From the NCBI GenBank assembly GCA_029261855.1, contig JAJDAN010000017.1:1-64000 (forward strand): DNA of 64,000 nt. The letters run 5' to 3'. Position 1 is the first letter of the stretch. Every line of letters starts with the position of its first letter. The notes below the pieces were generated by a model. It was not told where the DNA came from. It was given only the letters and a program-made list of their open reading frames with translations, and made no database searches. The DNA is from Deltaproteobacteria bacterium (GTDB taxonomy: Bacteria; Myxococcota_A; UBA9160; UBA4427). The position numbers were made by a program, and so were the translations under genes. Of this stretch, positions 1-10,122 are shown one piece after another.

Positions 1-1176
1 TCCCGGGTTCGGCGGGAGCATCCGTCGGTGGACGTGTTGCTCGTCGCCGAGGGGGATGTGGTCGAGTCGTTGTCTTTCGACGAGCCGCGCGGGGTTTCCG
101 TTCTCCTGCGCCCGACATCGGAAATCGAGCTGCGTCAGGCCGTTGAGCAGGTCCTCGACCGGCGACGACTGCGAGGTGACAACCGTCGGCTGGGCGAGCG
201 AGTGCGCACCATCGAGCGTTGCAGTGAGCTGGCGCCGTGTCTCGACCCGGGCGGGGTGTATCCCACCGCCCTGGATCTGCTGCTCGAGCTGCTCTCGCGC
301 CATCGCGGCATCGCGCTCTTCCGGCGTGCGTCGCCCCTGGGCCAGGCGCTGGCCTTTCGAGGCTTCTCGGAGGACGAATCCGGACGCGTTCACGCGGTCC
401 TGGGCAAACAGAAGCCCATCGACCCGACCCGCTACCAGGGCGTCGACCACGTGCGCGGCGGTCCGCTGCATGCCGCGCTGACCGAAGCCGGTGTGCGCGT
501 CGAGAGCGCCATGGCCGTTCCCATCCACGGCGATGGAGACGACGCCGGCATCCTCTGGATCTTCGACGACGCGCGCCCGTTCACCGACGACGACGTGGAC
601 ACCGCGTGCGTGGTGGCAGGCTACGCGGAGGCGTCCCTGCGGAACGCCGAGCGCTATCAGAACGCCAAGGAGCGGGCGTTCATCGATGATGTGACCGAGA
701 TCTACAACGTCCGCTACCTGCTCTCGACCACCGAGAACGAGATCCAGCGCGCGGATCGCTACGAGAAGCCGCTTTCGGTCCTGTTCCTCGACCTCGACCG
801 TTTCAAGCTCGTGAACGACCGCTACGGGCACCTGGTGGGGTCCCAGACCCTCCGGAATCTGAGCCAGCTGCTGCTGCAGTGTGTGCGACAGGTGGACACC
901 CTGGCCCGCTACGGCGGCGACGAGTTCACGATCCTGCTCGTCGATACGAAGCACGAGACCGCGCTCACCATCGCGGAGCGCATCCGGCGAACCGTCGAGG
1001 ACACGGTCTTCGAGGCCGGGGACGAGGGGCAGCTGCGGCTGACCATCTCCATCGGTGTGGCCACCTTCCCCGAGCACGGCAGTGGGCGCGACCCGTTGCT
1101 CGACGCCGCCGACAAGGCCATGTACCGGTCGAAGTCCCTGGGACGCAATCGCGTCAGCTCCGCCGCCGACCTCTAG
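1..1176 (+). CDS. GAF-GGDEF diguanylate cyclase (5' end outside window)
   Basis: The frame is open from the first base, so the true start lies upstream. The first visible residues resemble the last helix of a receiver domain, so this is probably a REC-GAF-GGDEF response regulator. A GAF-like segment covers about residues 80-215 and a GGDEF domain follows to the end. The catalytic loop reads RYGGDEF (GGDEF encoded at 913-927). An RQVD inhibitory I-site sits exactly five residues before it (886-897). Both the active site and product-feedback site therefore look intact, and the protein should make cyclic-di-GMP. The receiver assignment is inference because its phospho-acceptor is not in the window. 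No EAL domain is visible. Confidence 0.9.
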   Translation, partial: SRVRREHPSVDVLLVAEGDVVESLSFDEPRGVSVLLRPTSEIELRQAVEQVLDRRRLRGDNRRLGERVRTIERCSELAPCLDPGGVYPTALDLLLELLSRHRGIALFRRASPLGQALAFRGFSEDESGRVHAVLGKQKPIDPTRYQGVDHVRGGPLHAALTEAGVRVESAMAVPIHGDGDDAGILWIFDDARPFTDDDVDTACVVAGYAEASLRNAERYQNAKERAFIDDVTEIYNVRYLLSTTENEIQRADRYEKPLSVLFLDLDRFKLVNDRYGHLVGSQTLRNLSQLLLQCVRQVDTLARYGGDEFTILLVDTKHETALTIAERIRRTVEDTVFEAGDEGQLRLTISIGVATFPEHGSGRDPLLDAADKAMYRSKSLGRNRVSSAADL

Positions 1177-1203
1177 GAGCGTGCGGCAAGCCGGGACCTG
1201 CGG

Positions 1204-1227
1204 TTCCGGCCGCAAGCGGAGCCGGAA
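1204..1227 (+). terminator. Inverted repeat after the GGDEF gene, possible terminator
   Basis: TTCCGGC (1204-1210) and GCCGGAA (1221-1227) can form a 7-bp stem about 30 nt after the GGDEF stop codon and before aspS. There is no clear T-run, so termination is only suggested. Confidence 0.25.
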
Positions 1228-1332
1228 TCGATCCGACCGCTGCGAGGTTTGACAGGGGCGCGGGGGGTCGCTATCCAACTTGTCGATTTCGCTGGGCTTT
1301 TGCCCCGGCTTCCAATCCGATCGGAGAGTAGG

Positions 1333-3165
1333 GTGAGCAGGACGAGCCTCGTGCTCGACGGCATGGGATCGCTCCGCCGCACACATATGTGCGGTGACGT
1401 CACCGCCACCCTCGAAGGTCAGGAGGTCGTGCTCGCCGGCTGGGTTCATCGTCGGCGCGACCACGGCGGCGTCATCTTCGTCGACCTGCGCGATCGCAGC
1501 GGTGACCTGGTGCAGGTCGTCTTCAAGCCCGAGGTCGCGGCGGAGGCCCACGAGAAGGCCGGCTCCCTGCGCGGCGAGTGGGTGATCCTCGCGCGGGGCA
1601 CCGTCGAGCGCCGTTCGGACGACACCATCAATCGCAAGATGAAGACCGGCGAGGTCGAGGTCAACGTCGTCGAGCTTCGACTGCTCAACACCGCCACGCC
1701 GCCGCCCTTCCTCATCGAGGAGGAATCGGGGGTGGACGAGGCGGTTCGGCTCACGCATCGCATCCACGATCTTCGGCGTCCGCCGCTGCAGCGGTCCCTG
1801 CGCGTCCGCCACGAGCTCTACCAGTCGGCGCGCCGCACCCTGACCGAGCAGGGCTTCCTCGAAATCGACACGCCGATGCTCGCCCGGGCGACGCCCGAAG
1901 GCGCGCGCGACTTCCTGGTGCCGAGCCGCATGCAGCCGGGCCAGTTCTATGCGCTGCCCCAGTCGCCGCAGATCCTCAAGCAGCTGCTGATGGTCGCGGG
2001 ATTCGACCGCTACTTCCAGATCGCGCGCTGCTTCCGCGACGAGGACCAGCGCGCGGACCGACAGCTCGAGTTCAGTCAGATCGACCTCGAGATGTCCTTC
2101 GTGGGGGTCGAGGACGTGCTCGACATCCTCGAGAACGTGACGGTGCGCTGCACCCGGGACGCCATCGGCGCCGAACTCGAACGGCCCTTCAAGCGCATCA
2201 CCTACGCCGAAGCCATGGCGCGCTACGGCATCGACCGCCCGGACACCCGCATCCTGCTCGAGCTGACCGAGCTGACCGACGTCTTCGCCGGCAGCGGCTT
2301 CAAGGCCTTCCGCGGGGCCGTCGACGCCGGCGGCATCGTGAAGTGCCTGCACATCGCCGACGCCGACGGGCTTTCCCGCAGCGAGATCGACCGCCTCGAG
2401 TCCTTCGTCAAGAAGGAGCTCGGCGGCAAGGGGCTCGCCTGGATCCGCGTCAAGGAAGGCGACGAATGGCAGTCCCCGATCGTGAAGTTCCTCTCCGACG
2501 AGGAGAAGAAGCAGATCAGCGAGCGCACGGGCGCCAAGCCCGGCAGCTTGATCTTCTTCCAGGCCGACGAGTTCGAGCGCGCCAACATGATCCTCGCGCG
2601 CTTGCGCGTGGACCTCGGCCGCAAGCTCGGCCGCGTAGACGACCGGGCGTGGGACCCCTTGCTGGTGGTCGACTTCCCGCTCTTCGAGCGGGAAGAGACG
2701 GGCGGGCTGACGCACATGCACATGCCCTTCGTCGCGCCCCTGGAAGAGGACATTCCGCTGCTCGAGAACGAGCCCGAGAAGGTTCGCGGCAGCCACTACG
2801 ACGTGGTCGTGAACGGCGTCGAGCTGGGGTCGGGCTCGTTGCGTAACCACCGTACGGACATCCAGCGGCGCGTTCTCGAGATCATGGGCTACTCGCCGGA
2901 AGAGCAGGACCACGCCTTCGGCTTCATGCTTCGCAGTCTCGAGACGGGCGCGCCGCCCCACGGCGGCTTCGCGTTCGGGGTCGAGCGCTGGATCATGGTG
3001 CTGATCGGCAGCGAGAACATGCGCGACGTGGTCGCGTTCCCAAAGACCCAGCGCGGGCAGGACCTCCTGATGGAGGCACCCTCTTCGGTCACGCCGGAGC
3101 AGCTGGACGAGCTCTCGATCCGGGTGCGGGCGCCCCGAAAACAGGACCGAGAAAAGCAGGATTGA
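1333..3165 (+). CDS. aspS: Aspartyl-tRNA synthetase, possibly non-discriminating
   Basis: Class II bacterial-type AspRS that charges tRNA-Asp (and tRNA-Asn if non-discriminating). The OB-fold anticodon domain begins with WVHRRRDHGG. A motif 2-like FRDEDQRADRQ, a GAD insertion in the middle, and the motif 3 sequence GFAFGVERWIM are visible. I chose GTG 1333 because GGAG lies six bases upstream. ATG 1363 is the alternative and loses ten residues. From 1333 the product is 610 residues, somewhat longer than the roughly 590 of E. coli AspRS. The His in RRRDHGG replaces the Leu found in the discriminating E. coli enzyme. The same His is known from the non-discriminating Pseudomonas aeruginosa enzyme, which points to GatCAB-dependent Asn-tRNA synthesis. 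It precedes the mdh-sucCD operon. Confidence 0.95.
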   Translation: MSRTSLVLDGMGSLRRTHMCGDVTATLEGQEVVLAGWVHRRRDHGGVIFVDLRDRSGDLVQVVFKPEVAAEAHEKAGSLRGEWVILARGTVERRSDDTINRKMKTGEVEVNVVELRLLNTATPPPFLIEEESGVDEAVRLTHRIHDLRRPPLQRSLRVRHELYQSARRTLTEQGFLEIDTPMLARATPEGARDFLVPSRMQPGQFYALPQSPQILKQLLMVAGFDRYFQIARCFRDEDQRADRQLEFSQIDLEMSFVGVEDVLDILENVTVRCTRDAIGAELERPFKRITYAEAMARYGIDRPDTRILLELTELTDVFAGSGFKAFRGAVDAGGIVKCLHIADADGLSRSEIDRLESFVKKELGGKGLAWIRVKEGDEWQSPIVKFLSDEEKKQISERTGAKPGSLIFFQADEFERANMILARLRVDLGRKLGRVDDRAWDPLLVVDFPLFEREETGGLTHMHMPFVAPLEEDIPLLENEPEKVRGSHYDVVVNGVELGSGSLRNHRTDIQRRVLEIMGYSPEEQDHAFGFMLRSLETGAPPHGGFAFGVERWIMVLIGSENMRDVVAFPKTQRGQDLLMEAPSSVTPEQLDELSIRVRAPRKQDREKQD

Positions 3166-3197
3166 GACAGGCAGCACTGAACACCTAGACCGGATAG

Positions 3198-4148
<951 letters not shown>

Positions 4149-4151
4149 AGC

Positions 4152-5330
4152 TTGAACGTTCACGAGTACCAGGCGAAGGCGCTGTTCCGGGACTACGGTG
4201 TTGCCGTGCCCGAAGGCGAACTGGCGACGACTCCGGCCGAGGCCGCTCAGGCGGCGCGCAAGCTCGGAACGGCCGTCGTCGTCGTGAAGGCGCAGGTCCA
4301 CGCTGGTGGTCGCGGCAAGGGCGGGGGCGTGAAGCTCGCCAAGTCGCCGGCCGAGGCCGAGAAGGCCGCCAGCGAGATCCTGGGGATGACCCTCCACACG
4401 CCGCAGACGCCGCCCGAAGGCAAGCTCGTCCGAAAGGTCTACGTGGAAGCGGGGTCCGCCATCGCGCGGGAGCTCTACCTCGCGATCCTGCTCGACCGGG
4501 CCGCGGAGAAATTCGCGATCGTGGCGTCGACGGAAGGCGGCATGGAGATCGAGGTCGTCGCCGAGAAGACGCCCGAGAAGATCCAGACGGTGCTCGTCGA
4601 TCCGAACGAGGGGCTGCATGACTTCCAGGCCCGACAGCTCGCGTTCGGGTTGGGTCTCGAAGGCGACCAGATCGCCCGCTTCGTGACCTTCCTGGGCGGT
4701 CTCTTCCAGTTGTACCTCGCCAAGGACTGCACCCAGGTTGAGATCAACCCGCTCGTGGTGACGGATTCGGGCGAGCTCTTCGCCCTCGACGGCAAACTCG
4801 GCTTCGACGACAACGCTCTCTACCGGCATGCCGACATCGCCGCGCTTCGGGACCCCGAGGAAGAGGATGCACGCGAGCGCGCCGCCCGGGAGATCGACCT
4901 TTCCTATGTCGGTCTCGACGGCAACATCGGCTGCATGGTGAACGGCGCCGGGCTCGCCATGGCGACCCTCGACATGATCTCCCACTGCGGTGGCTCGCCG
5001 GCGAACTTCCTGGACGCCGGCGGAGGCGTGCAGGAGGAACAGGTGAAGGCCGCCTTCAAGCTGATCCTGCAGGACGAGCAGGTGAAGGCGATCCTCGTGA
5101 ACATCTTCGGCGGCATCGTGCGCTGCGACCTGATCGCGGAAGGTGTCGTGGCCGCCGCCAAGGAACTCGACGTGAACGTGCCCGTGGTCGTGAGACTGCA
5201 GGGAACGAACGCTGCCGAGGGGCGGAAGATCCTGTCGGATTCCGGTCTCGCGTTGATCCCCGCCGAGACCCTGAAAGAAGCCGGTGAGAAGGTCGTCGCA
5301 GCCGCGGCGCAAGCGACGGAAGGAGCCTGA
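4152..5330 (+). CDS. sucC: Succinyl-CoA synthetase beta subunit (ADP-forming type)
   Basis: ATP-grasp beta subunit that, with SucD, converts succinyl-CoA, phosphate and NDP to succinate and NTP. It begins MNVHEYQAKALFRDYG, the family N-terminus, from a TTG codon preceded by GGGAG at the end of mdh. The nucleotide-binding segment VKAQVHAGGRGKGGG and the metal-binding QVEINPLVV are present. The C-terminal ligase/CoA-interface domain contains NIFGGIVRCDLIAEGV. The length of 392 residues is standard. It is sandwiched between mdh and sucD with gaps of 3 nt, implying translational coupling. Confidence 0.97.
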   Translation: MNVHEYQAKALFRDYGVAVPEGELATTPAEAAQAARKLGTAVVVVKAQVHAGGRGKGGGVKLAKSPAEAEKAASEILGMTLHTPQTPPEGKLVRKVYVEAGSAIARELYLAILLDRAAEKFAIVASTEGGMEIEVVAEKTPEKIQTVLVDPNEGLHDFQARQLAFGLGLEGDQIARFVTFLGGLFQLYLAKDCTQVEINPLVVTDSGELFALDGKLGFDDNALYRHADIAALRDPEEEDARERAAREIDLSYVGLDGNIGCMVNGAGLAMATLDMISHCGGSPANFLDAGGGVQEEQVKAAFKLILQDEQVKAILVNIFGGIVRCDLIAEGVVAAAKELDVNVPVVVRLQGTNAAEGRKILSDSGLALIPAETLKEAGEKVVAAAAQATEGA

Positions 5331-5333
5331 GTC

Positions 5334-6212
5334 GTGGCGATCCTGTGCGACAAGAACACGAAGCTGTTGGTCCAGGGTGTGGGCCGCATGGGCCAGTTCC
5401 ACGCGAACCTGTCCCGGGAATACGGCACCCAGGTCGTGGGCGGCGTCGCCCCGGGCAAGGGCGGGTCCACGATCGGGGACATGCCCATCTACAACACCGT
5501 CGCGGACGCCGTGAAGGACACCGGCGCCACTGCGTCGGTGATCTTCGTGCCGCCGCCGGGCGCCGCCGATGCCATGCTCGAAGCCGCGGACGCGGGGATC
5601 GAGCTGGCCATCTGTGTCACCGAGGGTATTCCCGTCATCGACATGGCGCGGGCAAAGCGCGCCCTGGCCGGGTCTCCGATGCGTCTCGTGGGACCGAACT
5701 GTCCCGGCGTCGTGACCCCGGAGCAGTGCCGCATCGGCATCATGCCGGCGCAGATCACGCGTCCCGGTCCGGTAGGCGTCGTGTCCCGTTCGGGCACCCT
5801 CACCTACGAGGCGGTCGACCAGCTGTCGCGACTCGGAATCGGGCAGTCCACCTGCCTGGGCATCGGCGGCGACCCGATCATCGGCACGAACTTCATCGAC
5901 GCCCTGACGCTCTTCCAGGCGGACGACGAGACCAAGGCGGTGGTCATGATCGGCGAGATCGGCGGCAGCGCCGAGGAAGAAGCCGCCGAGTTCATCCAGT
6001 CCGAGATGACGAAGCCGGTAGCGGCATTCATCGCCGGTCAGCGCGCACCCAAGGGCAAGAGAATGGGACACGCGGGGGCCATCATCGCCGGAGGCAAGGG
6101 AGCCGCCAGCGACAAGATGGCCGCCCTCGAGCGCTGCGGCGTCGCGGTGTCCGCAAGCCCGGCCGAGATCGGTGAGACCCTCGCCAAGCACGCACCGGGG
6201 ATCTCGGGTTAG
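5334..6212 (+). CDS. sucD: Succinyl-CoA synthetase alpha subunit
   Basis: Alpha subunit with a CoA-binding Rossmann fold and the phosphohistidine site. The N-terminus [13 protein letters not shown] resembles the usual GxTGxxG..H loop but is slightly altered. The active histidine lies in [13 protein letters not shown]. The start is GTG, 3 nt after sucC, and the length is 292 residues as expected. Last gene of the mdh-sucC-sucD operon. The next gene is convergent on the minus strand, with only about 33 nt between them. Confidence 0.96.
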   Translation: MAILCDKNTKLLVQGVGRMGQFHANLSREYGTQVVGGVAPGKGGSTIGDMPIYNTVADAVKDTGATASVIFVPPPGAADAMLEAADAGIELAICVTEGIPVIDMARAKRALAGSPMRLVGPNCPGVVTPEQCRIGIMPAQITRPGPVGVVSRSGTLTYEAVDQLSRLGIGQSTCLGIGGDPIIGTNFIDALTLFQADDETKAVVMIGEIGGSAEEEAAEFIQSEMTKPVAAFIAGQRAPKGKRMGHAGAIIAGGKGAASDKMAALERCGVAVSASPAEIGETLAKHAPGISG

Positions 6213-6245
6213 CCACTCGCTCGCGGCGTCCTCGGCCCCTGGGAA

Positions 6246-7505
6246 TCAGTCGTAGGGGACGGGGCGCCAGTCCAGGGTCTCGATCCCGTCGAGGGCGACG
6301 GGCCGCGACGAGACCCAGAGGACGACGCGGTGTCCGTCCGTGAAGTAGGGGTCGCCCGTCAGGTTGCCGCGCGGCTCGTCGATGGCCGCCGCACCCACAC
6401 CGCCCACGTAGCCGACCCGTGCGAGAGCCTGGGAATACGCGAGATCCTCGTGTAGGAACTCGCGCGTCTCGTCCACGTCGGGATCGATCTTGTGAGTCGT
6501 GATCGTGCGCCGCGTGAAGCGGACACCGATGTCGCGACTGATCTGGCCGATCCACACCGGGAAGCCCTCCCAGCGAAGATCCGACATCCACAGCCGTAGA
6601 TGGTTGCGTTCGTGAATGTTGTCGCGCGCCTTCTGGAACGCGACATCCTGGGGGCGGCCGAATACGTAGAGCGCGGACACCGGTGAGTAGCGGTACTCGC
6701 TGCCCGTCAGGAAGGAGACCGCCGTTTTCCACAGGGACGAGCCGTGGATCGTCTCCGTCTCGTCCCAACCCGCCCGTATGAACGCGTAGTAGACATCGGC
6801 CGGGCTGCCGATGACGACGAGATTGAGGGGGTCACCGAGGTCCTGGTCCGCCTTGTCGGTCGTGCAACAAGGCAACGCCTCGAGGGCGGCCACGATGTCG
6901 CCGATCTCGCCAAGCGCGACGGCGTCGGCGTTGGTCTCGCGCGCGTCCCAATCGATCGCATCGTGATCGATCTGCAGCCCCGGCACGGAGATGAAGAAGC
7001 TGAACTGCAGGCCAGCCTCGGACCCCATGATGTCGACGTTGAACGACTTCGTGCCCTCGTCGAGCGGCGTGAAGACGAAGCCCGACCGCGTTTCGCCGGG
7101 GCCCACGATCAGACTCATCGAATGCTCGAGGAGGTTGCGCGCGACATCGCGCCCGGACGTATCGTCGCTCGCGGCCTCGGAAAGAAGGGCGGCTTCGATG
7201 GGCGTGTAGTAGCGCGGGTCGAGACCCACGGGCAGGAAGGCCACCTCGTCCTCGAGTCCGTTCTCGACCTCGAGCCAGACCGGTTGGACGCCCTTGTCGT
7301 AGAAGTCCGCATCGAACAGCTCCCGCGTCTCGTCGGCGCTCGGGACCGCGGCGGTGACGCGGACACCGTGGGACTCCTGGGTCAGGGCTCGTTCCCGGAA
7401 GGTCACCGCTTCGATGGGGCGAGGGCCCTGGTTCGTCCGGCAACCACCAGGGACGCCGAGCAGCAGGAGCAGCAACGCCGCCCGCACGAGTCTCGATCGG
7501 ATCAT
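6246..7505 (-). CDS. LssY C-terminal-domain lipoprotein A
   Basis: A 419-residue protein starting MIRSRLVRAALLLLLLGVPG and then a Cys, so a signal peptide with a lax lipobox; probably a lipoprotein. The N-terminal half contains KGVQPVWLEVEN and GTKSFNVDIMG, which look like a beta-sandwich. The C-terminal half matches the LssY_C family by pattern: LNLVVIGSPADVYYAFIRAG, PVSALYVFGRPQDVAFQKAR, NHLRLWMSD, then HKIDPDVDETREFLHED. The function of LssY_C is not known. It starts inside the stop of the upstream paralogue (ATGA overlap at 7502-7505), so the two are co-translated. The family call is from memory of its conserved residues and was not searched. Confidence 0.75.
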   Translation of the reverse strand: MIRSRLVRAALLLLLLGVPGGCRTNQGPRPIEAVTFRERALTQESHGVRVTAAVPSADETRELFDADFYDKGVQPVWLEVENGLEDEVAFLPVGLDPRYYTPIEAALLSEAASDDTSGRDVARNLLEHSMSLIVGPGETRSGFVFTPLDEGTKSFNVDIMGSEAGLQFSFFISVPGLQIDHDAIDWDARETNADAVALGEIGDIVAALEALPCCTTDKADQDLGDPLNLVVIGSPADVYYAFIRAGWDETETIHGSSLWKTAVSFLTGSEYRYSPVSALYVFGRPQDVAFQKARDNIHERNHLRLWMSDLRWEGFPVWIGQISRDIGVRFTRRTITTHKIDPDVDETREFLHEDLAYSQALARVGYVGGVGAAAIDEPRGNLTGDPYFTDGHRVVLWVSSRPVALDGIETLDWRPVPYD

Positions 7506-8752
7506 GGCGATGTCGTCCCCGCTTTGGGAGCCGTTCCCCATTCGAAGGCGGCGGTGCCGGCCATCGCCACCGGCGTACCCGACAGCCACATCACGAGTCG
7601 ACTGCCGTCCGTGAAGTACGACCGGCCCGAGACGCTCGTACGCGGGGCGTCGAAGGGGACGGCACGATCCTCGTCGTCGAGCCAAGCGAATCGGGTCAGG
7701 GACTGTCCGTACCAGAGACTCTGCAGCATGTAGTTGCGTGCGTCGTCGATGTCCGATTCGAGGCGTGCCGCTCCGCTCCCTGCGTGTGTCACCTGCGCGA
7801 CCCAGAGGTCGTCGTCGTCCACCTTCACGGCGCTCAGCCAGAGTCGCAGCTCGTTGCGGTCGGACTTGCCGCGGGCCCGGCGGAATATCGCGTCGGGGGG
7901 GCGCCCCTCCCAGCGCGGACGCGCATCTGCCTCGGCGTCAGGTGCAGTCCGGGACGTCTCGTTCCAGCCGGACCGCAGTAGAGCCTGCAGCAGGTCCCGG
8001 CCTGGAGCCACCAGCAGGACGTTGATCGGCAGACCCTGCTCGGGACCCGTCGGGTCCATCGCGCAGCATTCGAGCGTTTGCTGCCGAATCGGCAGCTCGT
8101 CGACGGTGATCTCCTCGAGCGCGCTGGCGTCGTAGAGGGCGTCGAAGTCCACGGCAGCGTGATCGGGCTCGAAGCCCGGCACGGGTACGAAGAAAGTGAA
8201 GTGATAGTCGGAATCGCCGGATTCGTCGGCTCCGAAGATGTCGACGTTGAAGCTCTTGGTGCCCGGGTCGAGGTGCGTGAAGACGAAGCCGGAACGCTTC
8301 TCACCCGGTCGCACGACGCGCGGCATCGCGATCTCGTGGAAGAAGCGCTCCATACTCTGGAGATCGCCGCCGGAGAAGCCCGCGCGATGCATGTAGGCGA
8401 CCTCGAGCGGGGCAAAGTAGTCGCGGTCCGTGCCGGTGGGTGCGAAGCGCAGCACGACCGGGCCGTCATTCGAGATCTCGAGCCAGACCGGCTGGATCCC
8501 CCGGTCGTACAGCGGCGCCCCGAAGATCGCCCGGGCCTCGGCTTCGCCAGGAACGGAGGCCCGGACCCGAACGGGCCCCTGGTGCTGCGTCTGGGCCCGC
8601 GTGACGACGCCCGTCTCGTCGAGGGAGACCGGAGTGAAGCTTCCGGTCGCGCAGGACGTCATCAGGATCCCTGCGGACAGGATCCCGACGAGGCGGTCGC
8701 ACGCGCTTTTTGTTCGCCCGTTCTTCGGCTCGTCCATCAGCCGCGCGATCAT
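7502..8752 (-). CDS. LssY C-terminal-domain lipoprotein B (paralogue of the next gene)
   Basis: A 416-residue paralogue of the following gene with the same two-part layout. It has a hydrophobic leader ending SAGILMTSC (likely lipobox), an N-terminal domain with RGIQPVWLEISND and GTKSFNVDIFG, then an LssY_C-like domain with INVLLVAPGRDLLQALLRSG, RNELRLWLSA and DIDDARNYMLQSLWYGQSL. The conserved HxIDPDVD stretch of copy A is reduced here to ESDIDDARN, so the copies have diverged. The start is uncertain: ATG 8752 or ATG 8737. Neither has a clear ribosome-binding site. It is third from the end of a minus-strand gene run that begins with korA. Function unknown. Confidence 0.75.
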   Translation of the reverse strand: MIARLMDEPKNGRTKSACDRLVGILSAGILMTSCATGSFTPVSLDETGVVTRAQTQHQGPVRVRASVPGEAEARAIFGAPLYDRGIQPVWLEISNDGPVVLRFAPTGTDRDYFAPLEVAYMHRAGFSGGDLQSMERFFHEIAMPRVVRPGEKRSGFVFTHLDPGTKSFNVDIFGADESGDSDYHFTFFVPVPGFEPDHAAVDFDALYDASALEEITVDELPIRQQTLECCAMDPTGPEQGLPINVLLVAPGRDLLQALLRSGWNETSRTAPDAEADARPRWEGRPPDAIFRRARGKSDRNELRLWLSAVKVDDDDLWVAQVTHAGSGAARLESDIDDARNYMLQSLWYGQSLTRFAWLDDEDRAVPFDAPRTSVSGRSYFTDGSRLVMWLSGTPVAMAGTAAFEWGTAPKAGTTSP

Positions 8753-8771
8753 ACGCGTCGCACCCGTACCT

Positions 8772-10103
8772 CTACAAGTCGTCCGGCAGGTCGAAGCGTT
8801 CCTGGTAGAAGCGGAAGCGTTCTCGCAGGTCGCTGGCTTCCAGGCCCAGGTCTTCGAGCGGGTAGGCGATGGTGCCGTGCTTGCCGCGGACGTTGCGAGT
8901 GGCGAGGGCGTGTATCGCGTCGGCGGCCTCGCCGGAAACGGGCTGGTCCGCCCAGTCGAGCACACGCAGGGCGGTTCCTACGTCGTCTTTCATGAACTCG
9001 TGGAAACGGACGTCGAGGATGCGGCTTCGGTCGAGGATCTTCTCGTGTTCGATCGTCTCGTGCAGCCAGGTCTCGATCCGGTTCGCCCAGTGGCGCCCGA
9101 TGGCGTGGGGGTCGATGGCGTCCTTGCGGAGGGTCATGCGCCGGCCGTAGCTGATCATGGTGGCGAGTGACGCGACGATGCGCGCCGGGTCGCGGTGGGT
9201 GCGAATCACGCGCACGTCGGGGAAGGTGGCGAAGAGTGCGGGCATCTCGGCGATGTGCTGAGGGCTCTTGAGGATCCATCGCGTCGCGTGCGTTCGTTCG
9301 GGGTCAGCCCCGGGGTCGAGGAATTGGCAGACCTGCAGCACGCGCTTCAGGTAGGCGTAGTGCGGCGTCTGGTCCGTGTCGTGGTACCAGTCGGCGTAAC
9401 GGGGCAGGTCGAGCATCGACTCGATCAGGCAGGTCGCGAACTGCATCATCTGCAGCTGCACCTCTTCGTGGGGAACCTCCGGCTCGAACTCGTGCATTGC
9501 GGGGAAGAGCGGCATCACGCGGTTCATGAAGCCCAGAGTGCGCTCGCAGCGGGCGATGCGCGGGTCGGGGTCCCCGGACTCTCTCGCCTGGGGACGATCC
9601 TTCGGGCCGGGGATCGGCTCGAGGCTCTCCCAGTAGGGCAGGCTGCGTAGTCCGGGGTGCTGGGCGATCAGGTTGAAGAGGTGTGTCGTGCCCGTCCGGG
9701 GCAAGCCGGCGATGACGATCGGCTGCGCGATGGGCTGCTCGAGGATCTCGGGATGTGCGGCGATCACCGCTTCGATCCGCAGGCGCGTGTCGAGCAGGCC
9801 GCCGATCATGGCGCGTTGGCTGATGCGTCCGAAGGCGCTGAAGGGTGTGTCCTGGATGCAATCGATGTAGAGACGGAAGGGTTCTTCGAAGGACGCCGGG
9901 CCGAAGTCTTCGAGGCCCGTTCGCCGCCGCGACGCTTCGAGCAGGGCATCTGCGTCGAAGCGGATCCGGGCGGCAATGGGTGCCGCCAGCACATTGAGGG
10001 CCTCGAGCCACCACGGCAGCCGGGGACGCGCAAGGTCCAGGATGCGGACCGGGGAGGCGGGCGGGCTCGAGGAAGGGGAGGCGGGCGGGCTCGAGGACGG
10101 CAT
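8772..10103 (-). CDS. Sulfotransferase family protein (Sulfotransf_3-like)
   Basis: A 443-residue PAPS-dependent sulfotransferase-fold protein. The 5'-phosphosulfate loop reads IAGLPRTGTTHLFNLI near residue 133. A 3'-phosphate-binding segment reads VRVIRTHRDPARIVASL near residue 297. Long helical regions separate the two, as in the large bacterial sulfotransferase group common in mycobacteria and myxobacteria. The acceptor is unknown. The neighbouring fatty acid hydroxylase-family gene, 19 nt upstream, suggests a lipid substrate, but this is inference. The N-terminus holds a duplicated octapeptide SSSPPASP from a 24-bp DNA repeat, so the true start could lie after it. It sits 19 nt upstream of the LssY_C pair. 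Confidence 0.85.
   Translation of the reverse strand: MPSSSPPASPSSSPPASPVRILDLARPRLPWWLEALNVLAAPIAARIRFDADALLEASRRRTGLEDFGPASFEEPFRLYIDCIQDTPFSAFGRISQRAMIGGLLDTRLRIEAVIAAHPEILEQPIAQPIVIAGLPRTGTTHLFNLIAQHPGLRSLPYWESLEPIPGPKDRPQARESGDPDPRIARCERTLGFMNRVMPLFPAMHEFEPEVPHEEVQLQMMQFATCLIESMLDLPRYADWYHDTDQTPHYAYLKRVLQVCQFLDPGADPERTHATRWILKSPQHIAEMPALFATFPDVRVIRTHRDPARIVASLATMISYGRRMTLRKDAIDPHAIGRHWANRIETWLHETIEHEKILDRSRILDVRFHEFMKDDVGTALRVLDWADQPVSGEAADAIHALATRNVRGKHGTIAYPLEDLGLEASDLRERFRFYQERFDLPDDL
10051..10097 (-). repeat. 24-bp tandem duplication in the sulfotransferase N-terminus
   Basis: Two copies of a 23-24 bp unit containing GGCGGGCGGGCTCGAGGA occur at 10051-10073 and 10075-10097. They encode the repeated residues SSSPPASP. 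Confidence 0.8.
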
Positions 10104-10122
10104 CGCCCCGAAGCCTACCGGA

